Below the pieces are notes generated by a model, which was not told where the DNA came from, made no database searches, and saw nothing but the letters and a program-made list of their open reading frames with translations. Shown here piece after piece: positions 54,223-63,946 of a stretch of DNA of 64,000 nucleotides (the first letter of the stretch is position 1; every line of letters starts with the position of its first letter). The translations under genes were made by a program, and so were the position numbers. Source of the stretch: DATFVA01 sp963764235 (lineage in GTDB: Bacteria > Bacteroidota > Ignavibacteria > Ignavibacteriales > Ignavibacteriaceae); assembly GCA_963764235.1 (NCBI GenBank), contig CAVXRO010000002.1, forward strand, positions 115,664-179,663. Reading direction: 5' to 3'.

Positions 54223-54676
54223 AGGACGGTAATTCTATAATTAAAACAGCCAGAGTTAGTCAGATTGGTGGTGCCTTAATTGGTGGACTTGCTCTTGGTC
54301 CGGTTGGTCTATTTCTTGGTGGCTTAAGTGGTAAAAGAAAATCTATTGATAAAATTAAGCGCGTAGATTTACAAATAATAATAAATGATTCTTCTGATCC
54401 AAGACGTCTTGTTAATTTCCTTAATCTTGAATCAAAGAAAGATAGTTTCGTATATAAAAATAGTATTGAATTAGCCCGACAATGGCACGCAATTATTGAG
54501 GTCCTGATTAAGCAAGCTGATAAGGAAGATCTTAAAACCAATATGAACAAATTTAATAATGCATCGAATAATTACTCAATATCTGATGAATTAAAAAACT
54601 ATCTGAGTTGAAGGATTCCGGAATATTAACTGATTCGGAATACAAACAACAAAAAAGGAAATTATTGAATAAGTAA
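54222..54676 (+). pseudogene. SHOCT-domain protein, 5' truncated and frameshifted
   Basis: The frame opens at the junction without a start codon. GGALIGGLALGPVGLFLGGL is followed by IELARQWHAIIEVLIKQADK and runs to a stop at 54611. In the +1 frame from 54605, ELKDSGILTDSEYKQQKRKL completes a typical C-terminal SHOCT motif to 54676. Truncation plus a one-base frameshift mark it as broken. Confidence 0.7.
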
Positions 54677-54832
54677 TGTACAACCCGTTCTTCAAGCCGA
54701 CCTCATCTTAGATATGGTCGATTGAAGTAATAATAAGTTGGGCTAACCATACTTAGTTGCTCATTGAAGTAGACTTTAAAAGAAAAACTTATAAATCATC
54801 GGTATTTGTTTTCAAAGTTGCATTGCTGTTAT

Positions 54833-55335
54833 GGAACGGCGGCCATCTTAATGATACCCTTAGCTGCGATGGCATTTGGTAATGAAGTTAACTAGGACTT
54901 GTTCGACTTCATTGTTATGGGCATACTTCTGTTCTGTACAGGTCTTACATTTGTGTTGATTTCAAGAATTTCGGACAGTACCGTATATTGTGTAGCAGTC
55001 GGGATTGGGGCAGCAACAGGATTTCTACTCATCTGGGTTAATCTTGCAGTCGGTATAATCGGGTCAGAGAATAACCATGCCAACTCTTGTATTTTGAGGT
55101 AATCGGCATTGGATTTCTCAGAGCGGTGATTGCACGATTCCGGCCCAAAGGAATGTCAACCGCACTTTTTGTTAGAGCGCTTGCTCAATTGCTCGGCCCT
55201 GTTGCGGCACTTATCTTCCGGAGGTCTACCCTCAATGAGCCCCCTGGTATAGGTGGTGTTTTTATATTGAATGCGTTTTTTGCCATTCTGTTTATAGCAT
55301 CCGGTTTGCTGTTCCGGCGTGCTGCAAAAGAGTAA
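54833..55335 (+). pseudogene. Four-helix membrane protein family, broken
   Basis: Joined frames give a small membrane protein. MAFGNEVN is followed by TAG at 54893 where the family has Trp, then DLFDFIVMGILLFCTGLTFV and FLLIWVNLAVGIIGSENN. After a one-base loss near 55070 it continues IARFRPKGMSTALFVRALAQ and FILNAFFAILFIASGLLFRR to 55335. A nonsense codon plus a frameshift in a conserved family argue for real decay. Function of the family unknown. Confidence 0.75.
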
Positions 55336-55507
55336 AAAGTTTAACTATTGCCATTTTCACTGATTATTAGTTTGGCAAAGGCTACAAATTTCATCGGATT
55401 GAACCTGGACCCCCATAATTTTTTCTCCAACCGGAACTGTTCGGAGATTGGCTTTTAATGTTGATAGACACTAATTTAAGTCATAATTATTTAACGGGGA
55501 GGGTGAA

Positions 55508-57826
55508 ATGAATTGTAGGAAAGCGTTGTTAGCAATATTGTTATTATTGTTTTCCAATTTTCTATTTTCTCAAGGCCTATCTGACTCAAATCGTGATGAT
55601 TCTGCTGCATCACAAGACTTGATAAAATTAGATTCATTACAAATTGAACGAATTGCTAAAATTTCTCAACTGTGGGGACATATCAGGTATTTTCATCCAT
55701 ATTTGGATAAGAATCCGGAAAGGTGGGACAGGGCTTATACATCAGGTATAAGTGATGTTATAAAAGCAGGAAGCAAAAAGGAACTTAGGACTGCGATACA
55801 AAAATTGCTGCTGGAATTAAATGATCCTGTTACCTGTATTATTGAGCCGCATACAGTCTTTAAGGAAGATACTTTAAAATATCCGATAATTTCATGCTCT
55901 GAGGATAGCATACTGTATGTCTCAATAAGAAATTATAATGATTTGGAAGATTTTTATTATCCCTATAATCAATTCACTTCATTAAAGAAAAGGATGCCTG
56001 TATCATCCGGGATTATTTTTGATCTTCGGAATAAATCAAACGATAATATAAGAGGTTTTATTGAATATTGGTTTCAGGATCTTCAATTATTTTTAGCCGA
56101 CAAGAAACTTCATTTAACAGGATATAAATCTAAATTTTATGATGGATTTGAACCTGAAATCGGTAATACAACAGGGGGTTATTCCTCAGGTTTTTACGTT
56201 AAAGGAGAAAAGGAAATAATTCCGGATTCAAATGGATTCGGTAAAAAAGTTATTTTCGTTTGCAATAATGCTTCCGAATTACCCAGAGTGGCATTGGCAC
56301 TTCAAAGTATTGGACAAGGATTTATCATTTCAGAAGATACGTTATCTGATGCATCTTTGGTCCATACTGCAACGTTTGAAGTAGAAGATAGCATCAATGT
56401 TCAAATAAGATTAGATCAGTTGGCTGTTGAAACCAAACCGACAGCTGATTTAATTATATCAGCCAATACCGAAGAACCAGAGATTATTGAAATAGCGAGA
56501 CAATTCTTTGACGGAAGTAATAAACCAGGAAGAATTATAAAAAAGGAACCTTATACACCCAATTTTGAGGCTGAAAAAATTACGCCAGTTATTTCAGCTA
56601 ATTCTTACTATCCTGACCTGGGGTATCGATTATTAGCGATCGCTAAGATTTGGACAGTAATTGGTTATTTCCATGCTTATAAGCATTTAATGAATGAAAA
56701 CTGGGATGAAGTTTTAAGGAAATTCATTCCACGATTTGTGAATGCATTAGATTCACTGGAATATCATTTGGCGGTTGCAGAAATGTATAAACACATTGAG
56801 GATGGACATGGGTTTATCAGGAGTAGGGTGCTGAATAACTACTTTGGCACTGCATCACCTCCTGTTATTATCAGATTTATTGAAAACCTTCCTGTTGTTG
56901 TCGATATATTACCAGATTCTGTAATTAAAGTTGAAGGTATAGAAAAAGGTGACATCATAGAAAGGATTGACGGGGAAGATGTTGAATCAGTCATAAAAAG
57001 GAGAATGAAATTTGAATCCGCATCGAACCTTTCTGCACTTTATAATTATATTTCACAGAGTCTCTTAAATGGTCCCGATAGTTCAACCGTATTTCTTACT
57101 ATAAGAAACAAAAATCAGGAATCAAAATTAATAGAATTGCCTCGATTCGACACCTTTAAGAAATACATCTATAACCTTCCTTACGGAGGCCGGCAAGCAT
57201 TTCCGATTCTAAGACTTATTAACAAAGACATTGGTTATGCAGATTTAGACCGCTTAACCCCTGATATGGTAGATGAAATGTTTGAAGAATTCAAAGATAC
57301 TAAAGCCATTATTTTTGATGTGAGAGGGTATCCCAACGGAACAGCATGGAGTATTGCACCTCATCTGACGAAACAGAAAAAAATATTAGCTGCAAATTTC
57401 AGAAGATATTCTCCAATGAATATGAGAATTGGTTCTGAAGCATCGGAGACTATAACCGTAATGGATCAGGAATTACCTCAGGCAAGATTACCGTTTTATA
57501 AGGGTATCACCGTTATGTTAATTGACGAGAGAACTCAAAGTCAGGCTGAACATACTGGGTTGTTCTTCGAGGCTGCAAATCATACTAAGTTTATCGGAAG
57601 TCAATCAGCCGGAGCAAATGGAGATATAACAACTTTTCAAATTCCTGGTAATATCATACTTTATTTCTCAGGACATGATGTAAGACATTTTGATGGCAGA
57701 CAACTTCAAAAAATCGGATTGGTGCCGGACATTCAAATTAAACCGACGATAGAAGGAATAAGAAACAGTAGAGATGAAGTATTATTGAAGGCGATCGAAT
57801 ATCTTACTGACGTGATCAATGATTAA
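55508..57826 (+). CDS. S41 family peptidase with internal domain duplication
   Basis: A 772-residue secreted peptidase (signal peptide to about residue 22). Two similar helical modules are seen: IAKISQLWGHIRYFHPYLDK (about 48) and LLAIAKIWTVIGYFHAYKHL (about 378). Only the second is followed by a PDZ-like part (KGDIIERIDGEDVESVI) and a full S41 domain with DERTQSQAEHTGLF (the expected Ser region) and GSQSAGANGDITTF. The first module ends in a reduced S41-like domain without these motifs. A GGGGAGGG ribosome site precedes the ATG. Role: degradation of extracytoplasmic peptides, target unknown. Confidence 0.85.
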   Translation: MNCRKALLAILLLLFSNFLFSQGLSDSNRDDSAASQDLIKLDSLQIERIAKISQLWGHIRYFHPYLDKNPERWDRAYTSGISDVIKAGSKKELRTAIQKLLLELNDPVTCIIEPHTVFKEDTLKYPIISCSEDSILYVSIRNYNDLEDFYYPYNQFTSLKKRMPVSSGIIFDLRNKSNDNIRGFIEYWFQDLQLFLADKKLHLTGYKSKFYDGFEPEIGNTTGGYSSGFYVKGEKEIIPDSNGFGKKVIFVCNNASELPRVALALQSIGQGFIISEDTLSDASLVHTATFEVEDSINVQIRLDQLAVETKPTADLIISANTEEPEIIEIARQFFDGSNKPGRIIKKEPYTPNFEAEKITPVISANSYYPDLGYRLLAIAKIWTVIGYFHAYKHLMNENWDEVLRKFIPRFVNALDSLEYHLAVAEMYKHIEDGHGFIRSRVLNNYFGTASPPVIIRFIENLPVVVDILPDSVIKVEGIEKGDIIERIDGEDVESVIKRRMKFESASNLSALYNYISQSLLNGPDSSTVFLTIRNKNQESKLIELPRFDTFKKYIYNLPYGGRQAFPILRLINKDIGYADLDRLTPDMVDEMFEEFKDTKAIIFDVRGYPNGTAWSIAPHLTKQKKILAANFRRYSPMNMRIGSEASETITVMDQELPQARLPFYKGITVMLIDERTQSQAEHTGLFFEAANHTKFIGSQSAGANGDITTFQIPGNIILYFSGHDVRHFDGRQLQKIGLVPDIQIKPTIEGIRNSRDEVLLKAIEYLTDVIND

Positions 57827-57861
57827 TCAAAATTAACAGCAACAAATATTATACTGGAAAG

Positions 57862-57972
57862 TTATTCAATTATTTTGATGGCAATTAGGGTTATGTCATC
57901 GGTTAAAGGATGGTTGGATGACCAGTGCTGACTTTCGTTATATAAGTTTTTTATGATTTCATCAGCGGTACA
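57862..57972 (-). pseudogene. C-terminal fragment of a SpoIIE/PP2C-type phosphatase
   Basis: Minus-strand translation ends HPLTDDITLIAIKIIE, the final strand of SpoIIE-type phosphatases with the metal-binding DD. Only about 35 residues remain. Confidence 0.65.
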
Positions 57973-58121
57973 ATAAATCTAAAGATCTGTTTGCAAAATT
58001 ATTTGCAAAATAAATCCACTACAATATTTAACCTAAAGAGAGCAATAAGCCCTCTTCATCATTTCAAATCCGGCTCAGTATAAACTGAAATATCATTAAA
58101 CTTTCCGAATGTGTTTTTTTA

Positions 58122-58219
58122 CTTCTCGCTATGAACAGAGTAATGGCTATGCGGTTTACATCGACCATCCCATTCAACTGTTCTTGTATTTTCAAAGCAT
58201 CCTGGTAGGAGGTTAGCAT
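58122..58219 (-). pseudogene. TPR fragment, possibly of the same broken phosphatase
   Basis: Minus-strand translation gives SYQDALKIQEQLNG, a typical TPR helix of sensor phosphatases, in the right order relative to the PP2C fragment. Weak but consistent. Confidence 0.4.
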
Positions 58220-58584
58220 TGTTTCATAGAAATAGATGTTTATAATCCTGAAGATTTGAAGGATATCTAAAGTGGCTTAACTTAGTCATCACCCCAGGTA
58301 TCTTTATCGCAGGATTACCCCCTTGTCCACTTTTCAAATTAGGTTTTAGTGAACTGCAAAAATAAAAGTGTCTATTCCGATCGATTTGCTTATTATTGCT
58401 GAAGCTCACGGGGGTGGCAGAGAAGAAACATTTAGAGTTCGGTAAAAACCCAAACTTTGTTTTTTTTATTAAGTATTGTTAATAATTTTCTCATTTCACT
58501 TTGATGAAATCTTTCGAGTCTTTTATTTAAGTAATAAATGTAGAGTTTTTCAAATTAACTTAAATTTAACAAAAAGGAATAATC

Positions 58585-59058
58585 GTGTATTGGTTGTTCT
58601 GGACTCCCCTCATAGCAGTGTGTCTCCACATATCCGAGGAATTTATATTCCCCGGCGGTTTTTCCGAATGGTATAAAACATATAAACCGGAGATTAAAAA
58701 AAGTGTAACCTGGAAGTTTCTCCTGATCGTCAACGGAGGACTATTAATTCTGTGTTACGATATTGGGGCTATCGGAGCAAGTGCGTTCGGAGCAGCATTG
58801 TGGCTGGGAGTAATGGCAATGTTAGCAGCAAACGGCATCTGGCATATCAGAGGGGTCATAAAAACCAGGAAGTACTCGCCCGGTGTAATTACCGGAACAT
58901 TATTGTATATGCCGCTGGCAGTTTTTGGTTTTATTTACTTTTTGTCGACCGATATGATTAGTATTATATCAGCTCTGATAGCCTTTACAATCGGGGTGTC
59001 ATATCAGTTCTGGTCAAATTTGTTCCATCGATTCCGATCAAGCCTGGTTAAACAATGA
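58585..59058 (+). CDS. HXXEE-motif membrane protein
   Basis: A 157-residue protein with about five membrane helices. The family-naming motif is in VCLHISEEFIFPGGF, and NGIWHIRGV follows. The start is GTG 58585 after an AAGGAATAA region. HXXEE proteins are uncharacterised; the His/Glu motif suggests metal binding or catalysis. The gene appears intact in an otherwise decayed area. Confidence 0.85.
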   Translation: MYWLFWTPLIAVCLHISEEFIFPGGFSEWYKTYKPEIKKSVTWKFLLIVNGGLLILCYDIGAIGASAFGAALWLGVMAMLAANGIWHIRGVIKTRKYSPGVITGTLLYMPLAVFGFIYFLSTDMISIISALIAFTIGVSYQFWSNLFHRFRSSLVKQ

Positions 59059-59118
59059 AGGGATTTTTCATTTTATTTCCAACAAATTTTCAATTTAATT
59101 TTGTTATCGGCAAATTAT

Positions 59119-59712
59119 TTAAACCTGAAAAGTACCTGTCTTGACTTCTCCGGCCCGCTTGTAATAGGCAATAATAACACCACCTGGTGTGACAGTACTT
59201 TCTGTTAATGCGAATGCTGCCGGGATCGGGCCGCTGTCAAACAACCTTTTTCCTCTACCAAGAGTCAACGGGTGAATTTTAAGCCGGAGTTCGTCCACTA
59301 AATCATTCTTAAGCAGCAGCTGAATGAGCTTACTACTGCCCCAAACTTGAATGTCTGAACCTTTTGAATTCTTGAGTTTTTTGATATCTGCCACGCTTTT
59401 AATGAATACAGAATTTTTCCAGTCTGATTTTTTCCTGGTTTTTGATAGGATGTATTTTGCACCTTCATTAATGCCTGCCCAAAAGTCCGCATGCTCCGGC
59501 CAATAGTTTTCCCAAATTTCAAATGTTTTCCTGCCCAAAAGATAATCTGCCGGTTTCAATTCTTTTTCCACAATCCTGGCATAAACTTCATCACCGTACG
59601 GTTCAGACCAACCGCCATATTTGAAACCCCCGGATGTATCTTCCTTAGGCCCTCCGGGTGCTTGCATCACTCCATCCAATGTGATCATTGATAGAACGAT
59701 TATTTTTCTCAT
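59119..59712 (-). CDS. Dihydrofolate reductase family protein (RibD C-terminal type)
   Basis: A 197-residue protein of the YwjB/RibD-C group: MITLDGVMQAPGGP, YLLGRKTFEIWENYWP, IQVWGSSKLIQLLLKNDLVD and LRLKIHPLTLGRGKRLF. This group is related to DHFR and pyrimidine reductases but usually does not serve as the housekeeping DHFR. It appears intact. Confidence 0.88.
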   Translation of the reverse strand: MRKIIVLSMITLDGVMQAPGGPKEDTSGGFKYGGWSEPYGDEVYARIVEKELKPADYLLGRKTFEIWENYWPEHADFWAGINEGAKYILSKTRKKSDWKNSVFIKSVADIKKLKNSKGSDIQVWGSSKLIQLLLKNDLVDELRLKIHPLTLGRGKRLFDSGPIPAAFALTESTVTPGGVIIAYYKRAGEVKTGTFQV

Positions 59713-59783
59713 GTTATTTCAGCTCCTTTTATTGTTGATGTCTGAAAGTAAATTTTCTAATCTCTCCAATATTGAAGTCTGTA

Positions 59784-59996
59784 TCATCGTAAACTTAATT
59801 CCTCTTTCCGATTTGGAAAAGGTGTAATTACAACAATTAAAGGGTCTATTGCGAAAACACTTTTAATTTTGTCTTTTTCATCTATATCATTTCTGTTTCT
59901 TGCAGCGGCAATTACACCGTAGTTTCTTTTAGATATTTCGATCGCAAGCGCTCTTCCGGGTCCTCTCGACGCGCCCGTTATTAAAACCTTTTTCAT
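59784..59996 (-). pseudogene. N-terminal remnant of a short-chain dehydrogenase
   Basis: MKKVLITGASRGPGRALAIE and VIAAARN are the SDR cofactor start. The usual GLGRALA has a Pro for Leu. After about 40 residues the similarity ends, leaving a 70-residue frame without the catalytic part. Confidence 0.75.
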
Positions 59997-60379
59997 ATAT
60001 AAAACCTTAATTTATTTTCACATTTTCTATCGCTGATTTTCTACTCTCTCCGCAATATCAGAGTTTATATATACAACTACATTATCACTCATTTTGTGAT
60101 TTCGTGTAAACACATATTTGTTTTACTGTGAACTTATTGCCAGAGCTTCTTTTCAGGCAATGAAGTTTTGCTGACAGGCTGATATATAATGACAAAATCT
60201 TTCCTATTCTCAAAACCCACACTCTATAACTACTCATTTTTCGGTTGAAGCTTTACTCGTTTTCGAGTATCTGGTAATTCTTAGAGGTTAGGTCAACAGG
60301 GGATTCAGTACCTTTAAATATGAATACTTACTATGATGTCTTTTATCTTAATTCAGTTTTTCATTAGTAAAATAAGATT
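59997..60379. other. Featureless 383-base gap
   Basis: Nothing recognised on either strand. Confidence 0.5.
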
Positions 60380-61287
60380 CTATTTTAGCAGCAACATCGA
60401 TTTTGAAATATTAATCTCCTGTACACTTAAAGTATAGATGTAAACTCCACTTGGCAAGTTATTTCCCCTAAATGTAATAGTATGTTTTCCAGCAGACTGA
60501 AAGTCATTAATTAGAGTGGTAATTGCTTCACCCAGGATATTGTAAACCTTGAGGTTAACGACTGAAGAATACGGTAATTGATAAGCGATTTTTGTCTGTG
60601 GATTGAAGGGGTTGGGATAGTTCTGCAATAAAATAAATTCCTGCGGTGTTGTTCAAAATCGTTCACAGAAGTAACATACATCGCAGTATCTCCGTAAAGC
60701 TGGTCGTTTATTACACAACCCGCTAAACCTGCTGTATATTCACTTTCACTGAACTCAGATAAAAGTCCAAGTGAATCCGTCCAAAGAAAATGCATCTGAA
60801 GAAAGCTATTATCACTAGTTAAATAAATTTCTTTAGCAATATAATTTTCACCCCACGCATTTACCTGAAAGCTATCAACAACTGAAAAAATAATAGTATT
60901 TGAAGAATGATGCTGGCTCCATGTATCTCCAATATGGCAATTATACTTTAAATATTTATATAAACTATCTTCACCATTTTCATCGTACCGGACATAAAAA
61001 CTATCTGTACCCAAGCCGCAGTATATATCATAGGTAATTACATCTTTGACTTGGATGACAAAAAATTCACGATTATTAATATTTACTACAGAATCTTTGA
61101 CTAAAAAACTAACTGAATCGATGTAACCTATGCCATCATTTGTTATAAGATATTTCCAATAATTACCAGGAGCAAGCGGTGCAACACCTCTTAATAAAAG
61201 TTGAGGAAAGAGTGGGCATGTAAATTGAAGTAGAAATAAGAGTATTAAATATGAAGATTTTAAACCTTGCTTATGAAAATGAAGCAT
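60380..61287 (-). pseudogene. Secreted protein with type IX sorting tail, frameshifted
   Basis: Two minus-strand frames make one protein of about 300 residues. The N-terminal part (from 61287) has a signal sequence and a beta-rich domain (GNYWKYLITNDGIGY, FFVIQVKDVITYD), ending near VTSVNDFEQ. The continuation in the neighbouring frame is PQEFILLQNYPNPFNP and a complete Por tail ending KSMLLLK at 60380. One base is missing near 60648 (a CCC run reduced to CC would explain it). It may be a pseudogene or a sequencing error. Confidence 0.8.
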
Positions 61288-61765
61288 TATTAATACCTTA
61301 TAATAAAGTTTAAAGAAATTGATATATCAAATAATTACCAGCAAGTAGAGGAGTCAGGCATTGAAGAGTTAAATGAGCGAACCGGGAACGGGTTAGAAGC
61401 AGTATAAATGATAGCAGCAGCCTGAAGTAGTTAATGAAGCCCATTTTCATGTACCTTACGTAACCAGTAATAAACCAATTAATAGTTATATAATAATAAA
61501 AAAAATCTATTCTGAATCCGTATAATTACTGATTTAAATATTTTTTCTTCAAAAAGGGCTTTTATTGAAGGAAATTTATTAGAATCCTAAATGACAAGGC
61601 TTTTTTTATTTAATACTAGGTTACCTATTAGCTAGCCTTACGTTAGTAGATTTTACCGCCTAGCCTTTGTCTTCATTTGGACTTTTCAACAAAGTAAATT
61701 AAAAATTTTATTTATACTTTTATAAAATGCAGTACCGGGAATCTGTTAAACAAAATTATTTAGAT
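61288..61765. other. 478-base gap, no gene seen
   Basis: AT-rich sequence without recognisable coding or structured elements. Confidence 0.5.
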
Positions 61766-61858
61766 TGGAGTAAATATGATATCACTGGTGGTGTCTATAT
61801 ATATCAGCTCAGTATGAATAACTATGTGAGGTCGAAGAAGATGTTGTTATTGATATAA
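61766..61858 (+). pseudogene. Last 30 codons of a type IX sorting tail
   Basis: The frame reads GGVYIYQLSMNNYVRSKKML before a stop at 61856, the end of a Por tail whose protein is lost. A third orphan or broken tail in the islands. Confidence 0.65.
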
Positions 61859-61884
61859 GGAAGATCATCACCTGTGCTCTCATC

Positions 61885-62091
61885 TCACTCAGGCGTATAT
61901 TTGACTATTTTAACCCGGCCTGTCTTTAAGAAAAATATGGCATTAGACGGTTCATTTGCAAAATATATTGGTTCATTTTTAGTCAATTACCGCATCGTAG
62001 TTATGCGCATCAATTCCATCTTATCATCCTCAGTCAGATCCTTGAAGAGATTAAAATTTTCCAGATACCACAGTTTTGTTTTATCCGCCAT
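61885..62091 (-). pseudogene. N-terminal remnant of a Crp/Fnr-type regulator
   Basis: Minus-strand translation from ATG 62091: MADKTKLWYLENFNLFKDLT, ELMRITTMR, TAA at 61987, then LTKNEPIYFANEPSNAIFFL and KTGRVKI before a stop at 61885. This is the start of a cyclic-nucleotide-binding domain, with an internal nonsense codon and loss of the rest including the DNA-binding domain. Confidence 0.75.
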
Positions 62092-62171
62092 TGATAATCC
62101 TTACCAAATAAATATGATTATGATCCCAGGAGTGCTGGACGTTTTCCGAAATCAAAAATCTGTTCTGAAAA

Positions 62172-62405
62172 GTGTTTGTCAGAGGCAAAGAAATATTTTC
62201 ATTTGAGTCAGGCTATGCCAGTTACCTTGAGTTAGCAGACTTCCTGAGCAAACAAGGCGCAAGGGTTAATGAAGATCTGGAAGAGTTATGGAAAAGAATA
62301 GTCTTCAGCATAAGCGACTCTAATACTTATGATCATTTAAGAAACCATGGATTTATTTTAACCGAGAAGGGGTGGAAATTGTCTCCAGCTTATGATATAA
62401 ATTGA
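62172..62405 (+). pseudogene. HipA-like kinase remnant
   Basis: ASYLELADFLSKQG, EDLEELWKRIVFSIS, DHLRNHGFILTEKGWKLSPA and YDIN match the middle of HipA toxin kinases. The N-terminal lobe is missing and the frame ends right after YDIN, before the rest of the kinase core. No hipB partner is seen. Confidence 0.75.
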
Positions 62406-62515
62406 TGAAAGTTCTCAATCCTGGATTGCAGGATATTAAATCTATCGGATTATTAAATATTTATGGTATTAATGCGTAATATGGAGAATCCTTGTACAAT
62501 CCTTAATGAGGGTTA

Positions 62516-62601
62516 TTTCCGTACCCATTGAAAGCATAGAAGTTCTAACTTATTGGAATATAATGAAATAATTGAATTTATGGGTTCGGAAGGTTCGGAA
62601 A
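62516..62601. promoter_or_regulatory. 86-bp operator-like repeat, unit 1
   Basis: Begins TTTCCGTACCCATT and ends GGTTCGGAAGGTTCGGAAA. The ends are inverted repeats of each other (TTCCGtACCCAT versus ATGGGTtCGGAA). A second unit of the same length follows after 33 bases. Confidence 0.7.
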
Positions 62602-62634
62602 TTTTGATGGCAGTTTTGATAATTTATAACTATA

Positions 62635-62720
62635 TTTCCGTACCCATTAAATACAAGAATCCTCTAATTTATTGAATCGCAACAAATTAACTAAATTTAC
62701 GGGTTTGGAAGGTTCGGAAA
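62635..62720. promoter_or_regulatory. 86-bp operator-like repeat, unit 2, abutting the Fic start codon
   Basis: Same ends and length as unit 1. Its right arm (GGAAGGTTCGGAAA) touches the ATG of the Fic gene and contains the ribosome site GGAAGG. A protein bound here would block translation or transcription start of Fic. Confidence 0.7.
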
Positions 62721-63749
62721 ATGTATAAAAGCCGGGAATTATTAAAACAGTTTGAACAACTGAGAGAAAATAATATCCACCTGATTGCTGTCTCAAACAA
62801 TGAGTGGTACTCTCTCTTCAGGGATGAAATACGCAACTCTATAGCAATAGAGGGGATCTTTGCTAACCGCAATGAACTGCTCGATGTATTAAGCAAAAAC
62901 AAGCGAACCAACGATGAAAAAACCGCTGCAATTCTTGGTTATTTTGAAGCCGCAAGCACGCTTTATGAGTACGCGAATAATCTCTACAAAGAAGGTGAGT
63001 TCACTTTAAGGATCTCCGATATTAAGCAGATTCGTACATTGCTGATGCGTTACGAAAACCAGGTCGGATCTTTTAATGGTAAACTTGGAGAATTCCGGCT
63101 GGAACCTGTGAAAGTAAATGAAGCTAAGTTTACTCCTCTGGAATATGTATATGTACGTGAAACGATGGAAACATTTATAAAATGGATAAATGAAAAGATA
63201 AAAGAGCCTGATTATGATAAAATTAAACTTGCTGCTCTTAGTCATATACTTTTTGAAACAATTCACCCATTTAAAGACGGTAACGGGAGAGCAGGAAGAA
63301 TTTTGTTGTCATACATACTTATAGGCTGCGGTTATGTAAATATTGCCATAAAAGGTACTCAAAAATACGACAGGGATAAATATTACGAGGCAATGGAAAA
63401 CGGAGATGATCAATTTGAACTAATGCTTCGGGAAATTGAAAAGAATAAAAAGGTAACGGCAAAAGAAATCAGCTCGCGTTCTGAAAAAAGTGATGTTACA
63501 TTACTGGAAAAAATTATTATAAATAGACTCGGGGATAGTATGAAGAGATTAAGTAAAAAAGAATTTGTAGAAATGAACCAGGATGCGCTGGTTCCCCTGA
63601 GAGAAGCGGCAAAGTTTTTTAGTTATTCGCAGGACTACCTGAGAAAATTAATAAATACAGGAAAGCTTCCTGCTGAGAAGAAGGGGAAACTGTGGTACCT
63701 TAGAATCAGAGATGTACAAAAATATATGAACCAAATTTCAGAAGAATAA
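62721..63749 (+). CDS. Fic family protein with C-terminal excisionase-like HTH
   Basis: A 342-residue Fic protein. The active-site motif HPFKDGNGRAGR (about residues 181 to 192) is complete, so AMP transfer or a related reaction is expected. An N-terminal NSIAIEG (about 40 to 46) fits the inhibitory (S/T)xxxE(G/N) helix, making it a self-inhibited class II Fic. The C-terminal 50 residues (VPLREAAKFFSYSQDYLRKL, then WYLRIRDVQKYMNQ) resemble MerR/excisionase DNA-binding domains. It may bind the repeats upstream of its own start. Intact. Confidence 0.9.
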   Translation: MYKSRELLKQFEQLRENNIHLIAVSNNEWYSLFRDEIRNSIAIEGIFANRNELLDVLSKNKRTNDEKTAAILGYFEAASTLYEYANNLYKEGEFTLRISDIKQIRTLLMRYENQVGSFNGKLGEFRLEPVKVNEAKFTPLEYVYVRETMETFIKWINEKIKEPDYDKIKLAALSHILFETIHPFKDGNGRAGRILLSYILIGCGYVNIAIKGTQKYDRDKYYEAMENGDDQFELMLREIEKNKKVTAKEISSRSEKSDVTLLEKIIINRLGDSMKRLSKKEFVEMNQDALVPLREAAKFFSYSQDYLRKLINTGKLPAEKKGKLWYLRIRDVQKYMNQISEE

Positions 63750-63946
63750 AAAATGCCTAAACCTTTAGAATTGTACACTATTTGTACTTGTACACTAACT
63801 GTGAACATAGCAGGATAATGTATAAGAATCAAAAAAGGAGATCATCCTATCCCACAATTTCGACAGATTTACTTGGCAATAAAATCGTCGATAATAGTTT
63901 TTGGTCACAAAGATGAAAAACTAAAAAAGATTTAAGTAAAACTTCG

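Larger units (their letters stand above)
57827..58584. other. 758-base degenerate region with gene debris
   Basis: No intact gene. It contains minus-strand fragments of a PP2C phosphatase and of a TPR protein, listed separately; the rest is unrecognised. Confidence 0.6.

Noticed and set aside
61874..62206. 110-codon plus-strand open frame
   Set aside because: It lies antisense to the Crp/Fnr remnant, whose translation is clearly recognisable.
62172..62405. HipBA toxin-antitoxin system
   Set aside because: Only a central piece of HipA remains, without N-terminal lobe or HipB.
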